Part shown: piece after piece, positions 1-5,116 of the stretch
Position numbering within the stretch: the first letter of the stretch is position 1
Layout of the letters: every line of letters starts with the position of its first letter
Origin: Phycisphaerales bacterium
Lineage (GTDB): Bacteria > Planctomycetota > Phycisphaerae > Sedimentisphaerales > Anaerohalosphaeraceae
Length of the DNA stretch: 9,066 nt
NCBI GenBank assembly: GCA_003152975.1
Contig: PMBP01000279.1
Coordinates: 1 to 9,066, forward strand
Reading direction: 5' to 3'
The notes under the pieces: model-generated
What the model saw: only the letters and a program-made list of their open reading frames with translations
The model's database searches: none
Told to the model about the DNA's origin: nothing
Made by a program: the position numbers and the translations under genes

Positions 1-1642
1 AGATATAGGTATGCGTGTCGATCTTGCCGGCTTTCCATCCGGCCTTGAAAGCGGCTGTTCGAAGGCAGGTCGTGCGATCGATCCGGATCGGCTGGGTATA
101 GGTGATGCCGTTATTCAGGGTCGGATCCGTCCCGATGAGCGTATAGCGGATTGTGGACACCGGGGTGTCGGTGGCGATGGTGACCATGAATGTCGAGGTA
201 TAAAAACCCCGCGGAACGCTGGATTGCGTGTTGCCCACGATGCCGAGGACATCTCCGGCGTTGGCCTTGCCCGGCGTCAACACGGAAAAATACCGCTCGA
301 CATCCGCCTGGTATAAGCCGTACGAAATGTTCTTCTTCTGCGGCGGATACCCGAACTGCCCCGGCGAAAACTCGTAGCTCTTGAATTCCGTCGCCGTCCG
401 GCCCGCCGGGGTCGTCAACGCCAGATATTCCCCCGCCGTATCCAGTTTGAAATTCGTGTGCCAGTACCCCTTTGTGTCTTTAAAGGGATAGTTTGTCGGA
501 TAACTCGACTGCTCCTTCTTCGACGCGAACACGATCAGGTACTGGCCCGACCCGATGGTGGCTCCGGCCGGAAACGACCACAACCGCGGAGTCGCCGCCG
601 TATCCGTCAGCGACCAGCCCTCCAGGTTCACCGTCGCCCCCGACGCATTGTACAGCTCGATCCAGTCCGACGATTCGCCGTTGCCGTCCAGAATCTCGCC
701 GCCCTCCAGCGGCAACTTGCTGTCGTTTTCGGCCAGGAATTCGCTGATCACCACCGGCCCATAGATCTTCAGCCAGTTCGTCGAGATCGGCGCCAGGTCC
801 GCGATATTCACCGCCCCGTCGTTGTTGATATCCACGCAATGCTCCACCGTCGAGCCCGTCGAATACACCAACCCGATCTCCGAAGCCGTCAACGCCCGGT
901 TGTAGATCCGCACATCGTCCAGCAGCCCCTTGAAATACTCGACATCGTTGGCCCCGATCCGAACCTCCGAAAGAGTGACGGTATTAATGGCCGCCGCGGT
1001 GGTCGTGACCGTCTCCAGCATGCCATTGACGAATAGCTGGATATCCCGCGTATTCGACTTGCCCGCCGGCAACACCGCCGCCACATGGACCCACTGGCCG
1101 GTATTCACCACCGAGGTGCTGACGGTCCCGCCCCCGAAAACCTGCACCCGAAGCTGTCCCAAGGAAGTGATCCGCATCTCCCACATCCCGCCGGCGGTAT
1201 TCCGGTCTCCCCAGTACAGAATCGGAACGGCCGGGGCGGTCGTCTGGATCCAGGCCGCACAGGTTCGCGGACTGCTGCCGGAAATGCCCGGGTAACCGGG
1301 AATCATGACATAATCATCCACCCCATCCAGTTCCAGCGCGCCGCCTTGCTTGCCGCCAGTCGGCCGCCATAGGGGATTGCCCTCGATTAATCCCGGATGC
1401 TGGCCGGTCAGATCGGAAACCTGGAGATTGTCCGTTTCGTCCAGTTTCCAGTCGGATACCATCCCCGGCTCGGGGCAGATCCAGCCGGGGAAAAGCCATT
1501 TTTCGGCTACTTGGATCAGGTCGGACATGCCGACAATACAATCGCCATCCTGATCTCCGATTGGACAGTCCAGGGCATATAAGGAGGGGATTGAAAACAC
1601 AGAAACGAACAAGATTGCGATATACAATATCGTCTTATGCAT
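1..1642 (-). CDS. Secreted LamG / lamin-tail / chitobiase-C-like protein with dockerin-like loops (partial, C-terminus off the left edge)
   Basis: The frame is open from an ATG at 1642 to base 1 (547 residues) with no stop. Residues 1-23 form a signal peptide (M-H-K, then a hydrophobic core, ending S-L-Y-A), so the product is probably exported. Domains in order: a dockerin-like calcium loop at about 30-50 (D-Q-D-G-D-C, then S-D-L and K-W-L); a LamG/concanavalin-like domain at about 64-258, ending in the typical L-L-D-D-V-R-I-Y-N-R-A; a second dockerin-like loop at about 271-291 (D-I-N-N-D-G-A-V-N-I-A-D-L); a lamin-tail domain at about 297-415 (S-D-W-I-E-L-Y-N, then L-E-G-W-S-L-T-D); and a chitobiase-C/FN3-associated-like segment at about 475-547. 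In planctomycetes this order is often followed by a CotH-like or other catalytic domain, but that part is outside the window. An in-frame ATG at 1654 is an alternative start; a TGA lies three codons before it. The 1642 start is preferred because it puts His-Lys at the N-terminus of the signal peptide. Exact role unknown; polysaccharide or surface binding is inferred. Confidence 0.85.
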   Translation of the reverse strand, partial: MHKTILYIAILFVSVFSIPSLYALDCPIGDQDGDCIVGMSDLIQVAEKWLFPGWICPEPGMVSDWKLDETDNLQVSDLTGQHPGLIEGNPLWRPTGGKQGGALELDGVDDYVMIPGYPGISGSSPRTCAAWIQTTAPAVPILYWGDRNTAGGMWEMRITSLGQLRVQVFGGGTVSTSVVNTGQWVHVAAVLPAGKSNTRDIQLFVNGMLETVTTTAAAINTVTLSEVRIGANDVEYFKGLLDDVRIYNRALTASEIGLVYSTGSTVEHCVDINNDGAVNIADLAPISTNWLKIYGPVVISEFLAENDSKLPLEGGEILDGNGESSDWIELYNASGATVNLEGWSLTDTAATPRLWSFPAGATIGSGQYLIVFASKKEQSSYPTNYPFKDTKGYWHTNFKLDTAGEYLALTTPAGRTATEFKSYEFSPGQFGYPPQKKNISYGLYQADVERYFSVLTPGKANAGDVLGIVGNTQSSVPRGFYTSTFMVTIATDTPVSTIRYTLIGTDPTLNNGITYTQPIRIDRTTCLRTAAFKAGWKAGKIDTHTYI

Positions 1643-1805
1643 GCAATAATCCATGATCCCGTCTCATTCAGGTTCAGATGTCATTCTTATGAGGATTCGA
1701 TCACCCTGCCTGTTACAAAGAATATACGAATTGGCGGTATTATCGGATGCAGAGAAAATCACCCTTTCCGCGAGAAATTCGTCGATCGTCCCTGAAAACA
1801 AAACC

Positions 1806-1834
1806 ATTATACGGATTTTCGTCCGAAAACACAA
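1806..1834 (-). promoter_or_regulatory. Candidate sigma70-type promoter of the LamG-protein gene
   Basis: On the minus strand TTGTGT (1834-1829) is followed after exactly 17 bases by a perfect TATAAT (1811-1806). Transcription would start near 1799, giving a leader of roughly 150 nt before the LamG-protein start. A second TATAAT at 1873-1868 on the same strand has no fitting -35 box. The spacer between the thioesterase stop and the LamG gene (1655-1896) is AT-richer than its surroundings and holds no convincing gene. Confidence 0.5.
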
Positions 1835-1896
1835 GCGGATTCACCGTTAATCCATGGCCAGAACGGGATTATAGCCAGGGCTGGGGATGGAATACT

Positions 1897-2358
1897 CTAT
1901 CTTTTTCGAGATTGATACCGCTGCTGGGCTTGCTGGAAGCATAATCGCTCTTCGTCGGTCTGCGGGAGCAGGGGGGTGACCGCGACCGGGCGGCTGGCCT
2001 CGTCGATGGCCACAAAGGTCAGGTAGGCCGTGGTAGCCAGGCCGGAAAATCCCCTCTGGGGGTTCTCGTAGCGGACTTGGACCTCCACCTGCATCGAGGT
2101 CCGACCCGCATAGATCACGCGGGCTCGAAGATGCACATGTTCGCCGATCCGGATCGGCTCCAGAAACGACATCGACTCGATCGATGCCGTGACGACCTGG
2201 GTGCCGGCATGTTTTTGTGCCGCCATGGAGGCCACCATATCGATCCACGCCATGATCACTCCGCCGAATGCGGTCCCGTAGGGGTTCGCCTGATCCGGCA
2301 TCAGGAGGTAACGGCTATCCACCTGGCTATCCGATGGGGTCTTTCCGGGCTGGGTCAT
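1897..2358 (-). CDS. Acyl-CoA thioesterase, hotdog fold (YciA/BACH-like)
   Basis: A 153-residue protein, the usual length for a single-hotdog acyl-CoA hydrolase of the 4HBT superfamily, which cleaves acyl-CoA to free acid and CoA in the cytoplasm. The family signature is clear: M-P-D-Q-A-N-P-Y-G at 20-28, then F-G-G-V-I-M-A-W-I-D at 31-40. Asp40 is the expected catalytic residue. V-V-T-A-S-I-E-S-M-S-F at 55-65 and A-G-R-T-S-M at 84-89 match the conserved core strands of YciA-type enzymes. The ATG at 2358 is preceded by GGAG six bases upstream, a good ribosome-binding site. The gene lies 70 bases downstream of rpmA on the same strand, but a strong terminator separates them and no clear promoter is visible between. 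Expression therefore depends on readthrough or on an unrecognised promoter. The substrate chain length cannot be read from the sequence. Confidence 0.9.
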   Translation of the reverse strand: MTQPGKTPSDSQVDSRYLLMPDQANPYGTAFGGVIMAWIDMVASMAAQKHAGTQVVTASIESMSFLEPIRIGEHVHLRARVIYAGRTSMQVEVQVRYENPQRGFSGLATTAYLTFVAIDEASRPVAVTPLLPQTDEERLCFQQAQQRYQSRKR

Positions 2359-2384
2359 AGGGGACTCCGGGGCAAAACGCCAAC

Positions 2385-2408
2385 AAAAAAGGCGGCCATC
2401 GCCGCCTT
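2385..2408 (-). terminator. Rho-independent terminator of rpmA
   Basis: On the minus strand the 8-bp perfect stem AAGGCGGC / GCCGCCTT (2408-2401 with 2396-2389) closes a 4-base loop and runs into a stretch of T (2390-2385). It starts 20 bases after the rpmA stop codon and ends 26 bases before the thioesterase start. Confidence 0.88.
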
Positions 2409-2428
2409 GCTTGCTTTTGGCTTGTGCC

Positions 2429-2668
2429 TTAGTTGGTGATGATATCCACCTTACGGCCGCGAAACTTCACGACGCCCTCGGTCAGGGCAAACAGCGTGAA
2501 ATCCCGCCCCATGCCGACATTGAATCCGGCCTTGAAGGGCGTGCCCTTTTGCCGAATGATGATCGCTCCGGCCTTGGCGACCTCTCCGCCGTACAACTTC
2601 ACGCCGCGGTACTTCGGGTTGCTGTCGCGGCCGTTCCGTGTCGATCCTTGTCCTTTTTTATGTGCCAT
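2429..2668 (-). CDS. rpmA: 50S ribosomal protein L27
   Basis: A 79-residue protein that matches bacterial L27 along its whole length. It begins [16 protein letters not shown] and continues with the G-V-K-L-Y-G-G core, [11 protein letters not shown] at about 33-43, [12 protein letters not shown] at about 51-62 and G-V-V-K-F at 65-69. L27 belongs to the large ribosomal subunit, and its basic N-terminal tail reaches the peptidyl transferase centre. There is no cleavable N-terminal extension of the kind found in Firmicutes. The C-terminus is short but within the family range. GGCGAG lies just before the ATG. The gene has its own promoter and terminator and looks monocistronic. The usual neighbours rplU (L21) and obgE are absent on both sides. 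Confidence 0.97.
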   Translation of the reverse strand: MAHKKGQGSTRNGRDSNPKYRGVKLYGGEVAKAGAIIIRQKGTPFKAGFNVGMGRDFTLFALTEGVVKFRGRKVDIITN

Positions 2669-2721
2669 AATAATCTCGCCTTGTATGGTTTCCTGATCTA
2701 TAAACCGCTTTCGAGCAATGC

Positions 2722-2750
2722 ATTATAGGTATCGACCCCCGGGGTGTCTA
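2722..2750 (-). promoter_or_regulatory. Sigma70-type promoter of rpmA
   Basis: On the minus strand TAGACA (2750-2745, five of six consensus bases) is followed after exactly 17 bases by a perfect TATAAT (2727-2722). Transcription would begin near 2715, about 47 bases before the rpmA ATG. The spacer contains the small palindrome ACCCC-C-GGGGT. This is the best promoter match in the window. Confidence 0.75.
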
Positions 2751-2787
2751 CGAAAAATCCAAAAAAATTCGCGGTTTTTTTGCCTCC

Positions 2788-2830
2788 CCTCCGCCCCCGC
2801 GCGGGGGTGGAGGACGGGATGGAATCCCGT
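2788..2830. repeat. Pair of adjacent palindromes, possibly a REP-like element
   Basis: Two inverted repeats lie back to back in the rpmA/dehydrogenase divergent spacer. The first has 13-base arms (2788-2800 and 2801-2813) that are perfectly complementary except for one G-T wobble. The second is ACGGGAT / ATCCCGT (2814-2820 and 2824-2830) with a GGA loop. Just upstream (2761-2781) are an A7 and a T7 run that could also pair. Neither hairpin is followed by a T-run on either strand, so they do not look like terminators. They could be a short dispersed palindromic repeat, a regulator site or structured RNA. Confidence 0.5.
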
Positions 2831-2849
2831 CTAACCGCCAACAATTCCC

Positions 2850-2878
2850 TTGAATCGCACGCCTTTTCCCGACACAAT
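2850..2878 (+). promoter_or_regulatory. Candidate promoter of the dehydrogenase operon
   Basis: TTGAAT (2850-2855) is separated by 17 bases from CACAAT (2873-2878); each hexamer matches four of six consensus bases. It would start transcription near 2885, just before the ribosome-binding site AAAGGA (2893-2898) of the first dehydrogenase gene. Position and spacing fit, but both boxes are weak. Confidence 0.4.
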
Positions 2879-2904
2879 AGGCCATTTAAGAGAAAGGAAA
2901 CCGA

Positions 2905-3936
2905 ATGAAGGCCTTGGTCTTGAAGGAATACAAGCGGCTGGTCGTCGAGGATGTGTCCGTTGGCCCTCTCGGGGCCGGCGAAGTCCGCATCCGGGTGCGG
3001 GCCTGCGGCATCTGCGGCAGCGACATCCACGGCTACGACGGCAGCACCGGCCGCCGCCGACCGCCGCTGGTCATGGGCCACGAGGCCGCTGGCGAAATCG
3101 CCGAATTGGCCCCCGATATCGCCGGATACCGCATCGGCGACCGGGTCACCTTCGACTCGACGATCTCCTGCGGCCGCTGCGGATTCTGCCGTCTGGGCCG
3201 GATCAACCTGTGCGACAATCGGCGGGTGCTCGGCGTCTCCTGCGGCGAGTATCGCCAGGATGGGGCCTTCGCCGAGTTCGTCACTGTCCCCGCGAGGATT
3301 CTCTATCGGCTGCCCGACGCTGTCTCGTTTGAGCACGCCGCGATGGTCGAGGCAATCTCGATCGCCGTCCACGCGGTCAGCCGCAGCCCGCAACCTCTTG
3401 GCAAGTCGGCCGCCGTCATCGGCGCCGGGATGATCGGCCTGCTGCTTATTCAGGCCGCCCGCGCCGCAGGGTTTGGACGGATCATTGCCGTCGATGTGGA
3501 TCCGGACCGGCTTTTGCTGGCACGGACCCTCGGTGCCGACGAAACGATTCTCGCCGGCGGTGGCGACCCGGCCGCGGCCGTCCGCGAGCGGACCGGCGGC
3601 AGGGGGGCCGAGGTGGTCTTCGAGGTCGTGGGCTCACCCGATACCCTGACGACGGCCGTCCAGTCGGCGGCCAAGGGTGGCGCCGTTGTGCTGGTCGGCA
3701 ATCTTACGCCCCAGGTGCCGCTGCCGCTGCAATCGGTTGTCACGCGCGAAATCTCGCTGCTGGGCTCCTGCGCCTCGTGCGGCGAGTATCCTCTGTGCCT
3801 GGATCTGCTGGCTGGCGGCGCGATCCGCGTCGAACCCCTGATCTCGGCCGTGGCCCCGCTGGCCGATGGGCCCGCCTGGTTCGACCGCTTGTACGCCCGC
3901 GAAAAAGGTCTGATGAAGGTTATTCTGGTTCCATAA
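2905..3936 (+). CDS. Zinc-dependent medium-chain alcohol/polyol dehydrogenase
   Basis: A 343-residue member of the zinc-containing medium-chain dehydrogenase family, close in layout to sorbitol, galactitol-1-phosphate and threonine dehydrogenases. These oxidise a secondary alcohol to a ketone with NAD(P)+. Visible zinc ligands: catalytic Cys37 (in C-G-I-C-G-S-D), His59-Glu60 (in M-G-H-E-A-A-G) and Glu149. The structural zinc site is Cys89, 92, 95 and 103 with canonical spacing. The Rossmann motif G-A-G-M-I-G is at 173-178, and Asp197 at the end of the second strand suggests NAD rather than NADP. The domains are the catalytic GroES-like fold (1-155 and about 290-343) and the nucleotide fold (about 160-285). 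The ATG follows AAAGGA at good spacing. The SDR gene follows 19 bases later, so the two are probably cotranscribed and act on the same substrate. That substrate cannot be named from sequence. Confidence 0.92.
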   Translation: MKALVLKEYKRLVVEDVSVGPLGAGEVRIRVRACGICGSDIHGYDGSTGRRRPPLVMGHEAAGEIAELAPDIAGYRIGDRVTFDSTISCGRCGFCRLGRINLCDNRRVLGVSCGEYRQDGAFAEFVTVPARILYRLPDAVSFEHAAMVEAISIAVHAVSRSPQPLGKSAAVIGAGMIGLLLIQAARAAGFGRIIAVDVDPDRLLLARTLGADETILAGGGDPAAAVRERTGGRGAEVVFEVVGSPDTLTTAVQSAAKGGAVVLVGNLTPQVPLPLQSVVTREISLLGSCASCGEYPLCLDLLAGGAIRVEPLISAVAPLADGPAWFDRLYAREKGLMKVILVP

Positions 3937-3955
3937 TATTGACAAGGATGATGCG

Positions 3956-4747
3956 ATGACGACTAATCCGTTTGATCTTACCGGCAAAGTGGCGATCGTG
4001 ACCGGCACAAGCCGTGGCCTGGGCCAATACATGGGCCGGGCGCTGGCCCGAGCGGGTGCCGACCTTGTGATCACCGCGCGAAAGCGGGAAGCCCTGGGGG
4101 ATTTCCAGCGCGAGATCGAATCCCTCGGCCGCCGGGCCGTGCCGCTGGAGTTGGATGTCCGCGACTACGGCAGCATTCAGCGAATGGCCGAGCAGGCCGT
4201 CGTCGCCTATGGCAAGATCGACATCCTGGTCAACAACGCCGGCTGCAATGTCCGCAAGCCCGCCGTCGATGTCTCCTGGGACGATTGGAACCTGATCCTC
4301 GATACCAACCTCCGCGGCACATTCTTCGTCGCGCAGGCCGTCGCCCGCACGATGATCCCGCGCCGCTACGGCCGGATCATCAATATCGGCTCGGTCACCT
4401 GCGTGGCCGGCTATGCGGGCCTTGCGCCCTACTGTGCCAGCCGCGGCGGCGTGCGGCAGCTCACGATGAGCTTGGCCGACGACTGGGGCCCCCACGGCGT
4501 CACCGTCAACTGCCTGGCCCCCGGCTGGTTTAAGACCGCCCAGAACGCCGTCCTCTATGACAACGCCGAATGGGTCGAGTACCTCTGCGACCGCATCCCT
4601 CTCAAGCGGCCCGGCCAGCCCCGCGACCTCGATGGCGCCGTCGTCTTCCTGGCCTCCGACGCCTCCGAGTACATCACCGGCCAGACCCTGCTGGTCGATG
4701 GCGGCATCTCCACCGGCGCCACCAAGGCCATGATTGCCAAGAAGTAG
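3956..4747 (+). CDS. Short-chain dehydrogenase/reductase, gluconate-5-dehydrogenase-like, with Y-x-x-x-R active site
   Basis: A 263-residue classical SDR. The cofactor loop T-G-T-S-R-G-L-G is at 16-23, N-N-A-G at 93-96, active-site Asn118 (T-N-L-R-G), Ser146 (I-G-S-V-T) and Tyr159 (P-Y-C-A-S-R). The C-terminal part has G-P-H-G-V-T-V-N-C-L-A-P-G at 178-190 and I-T-G-Q-T-L-L-V-D-G-G at 240-250. The N-terminal N-P-F-D-L-T-G-K-V-A style and the overall length resemble gluconate 5-dehydrogenase-like SDRs. The catalytic lysine expected four residues after the tyrosine is arginine (Arg163, codon CGC), while Ser and Tyr keep their normal spacing of 13. The gene has an AAGGA ribosome-binding site and follows the zinc dehydrogenase by 19 bases. 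The pair could interconvert an alcohol and a keto form in polyol or sugar-acid breakdown; this is inferred from context only. Confidence 0.9.
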   Translation: MTTNPFDLTGKVAIVTGTSRGLGQYMGRALARAGADLVITARKREALGDFQREIESLGRRAVPLELDVRDYGSIQRMAEQAVVAYGKIDILVNNAGCNVRKPAVDVSWDDWNLILDTNLRGTFFVAQAVARTMIPRRYGRIINIGSVTCVAGYAGLAPYCASRGGVRQLTMSLADDWGPHGVTVNCLAPGWFKTAQNAVLYDNAEWVEYLCDRIPLKRPGQPRDLDGAVVFLASDASEYITGQTLLVDGGISTGATKAMIAKK

Positions 4748-4801
4748 CTGGATTGGGTCAGGACCTCCCGGCAACACGATCATCGGAGGCCCATCCAGAT
4801 C

Positions 4802-4824
4802 GATCCGCCAATCCGGATTTTTTT
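4802..4824 (+). terminator. Probable terminator of the dehydrogenase operon
   Basis: The stem GATCCG / CGGATT (4802-4807 and 4814-4819; the outermost pair is a G-T wobble) has a 6-base loop and is followed by T through 4824. It lies about 55 bases after the SDR stop codon. The stem is short, so the terminator is of moderate strength. Confidence 0.6.
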
Positions 4825-4848
4825 CGATACAGACGCCGGGGATGGTGA

Positions 4849-4859
4849 TATACTATAGT
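4849..4859 (+). promoter_or_regulatory. Possible -10 region of the radical SAM transcript or leader RNA
   Basis: Overlapping TATACT (4849-4854) and TATAGT (4854-4859) each match five of six -10 consensus bases. For the first, the -35 position at 17-base spacing is GATACA (4826-4831), a three-of-six match. The site lies just after the dehydrogenase-operon terminator, where the promoter of the next unit is expected. Confidence 0.35.
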
Positions 4860-4860
4860 G

Positions 4861-5102
4861 TAGAGTCTTGTCGGGCCTGTCCTCTCCGTGGGCGCAAGGC
4901 CAATCGTAGCCCGTGTGGGTTTGCGAGGGATTCCCGGCAAAGATCGAAAAATACCCGATGGAGCCAAACAACGGATTGCTTCAGTTTTCCGCGGTTGAGC
5001 CGGATCATGCCGATGTCTTTGGGGCTAGCGTCCGAAGTGCACTCCCCGCAGGAGCCATGATTCGATCTTTCTGAACAACCGGACCGGTTGTCGTTCTTTT
5101 TT
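4861..5102 (+). ncRNA. Structured leader or small RNA ending in an intrinsic terminator
   Basis: The 369-base stretch 4748-5116 contains no plausible protein gene. Its right part looks structured. CCC/GGG and CGCAA/TTGCG pairings nest at about 4893-4925. An 8-bp stem GGATCATG / CATGATTC (5002-5009 with 5056-5063, one G-T pair) encloses a GGGG/CCCC pairing. The stretch ends in a terminator hairpin at 5075-5102. The 5' arm of that terminator (CAACCG, 5076-5081) can alternatively pair with CGGTTG at 4992-4997, which would be an antiterminator arrangement. No known riboswitch class could be matched: the cobalamin-riboswitch B12 box is not seen, and SRP RNA, tmRNA and RNase P motifs were also not seen. 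It could be a 5' attenuator of the radical SAM gene or an independent RNA gene. Confidence 0.35.
5075..5102 (+). terminator. Intrinsic terminator or attenuator before the radical SAM gene
   Basis: ACAACCGG and CCGGTTGT (5075-5082 and 5084-5091) are perfect complements around one A; in practice this gives a stem of 6 bp with a 5-base loop. Six T follow at 5097-5102. It ends only 14 bases before the next start codon, which is unusual for the terminator of the previous unit because that operon already has one at 4802-4824. Confidence 0.72.
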
Positions 5103-5116
5103 AATTGGGGTGCAGG

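Noticed and set aside
458..1036. 192-codon open frame on the plus strand
   Set aside because: It is opposite the LamG/lamin-tail protein, whose minus-strand frame is continuous from 1642 to the window edge with recognisable domains. The plus product is Arg/Gln-rich shadow sequence.
2786..2813. GC-rich palindrome as a terminator
   Set aside because: No T-run follows it on either strand, and it lies upstream of, not after, the neighbouring genes.
2698..3393. 231-codon open frame on the minus strand
   Set aside because: It overlaps the zinc dehydrogenase antisense and would also cover the clear rpmA promoter and the palindromes; it resembles no known protein.
3920..4783. 287-codon open frame on the minus strand
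   Set aside because: It is antisense to the SDR gene, which carries all the family motifs. The minus-strand protein is Gly/Asp/Ala-rich low-complexity sequence.
4861..5070. Cobalamin, SAM or c-di-GMP riboswitch, or SRP RNA, tmRNA or RNase P RNA
   Set aside because: Short resemblances were considered (for example GGGCGCAAGGCC against the c-di-GMP core, and GCAGGAGCC against a B12 box), but the conserved cores do not line up, so no known class was assigned.
5105..5116. TTG start four codons before the radical SAM ATG
   Set aside because: The GGGG ribosome-binding site overlaps these codons, and homologues begin M-K-I-L-L-L-N-P at the ATG.
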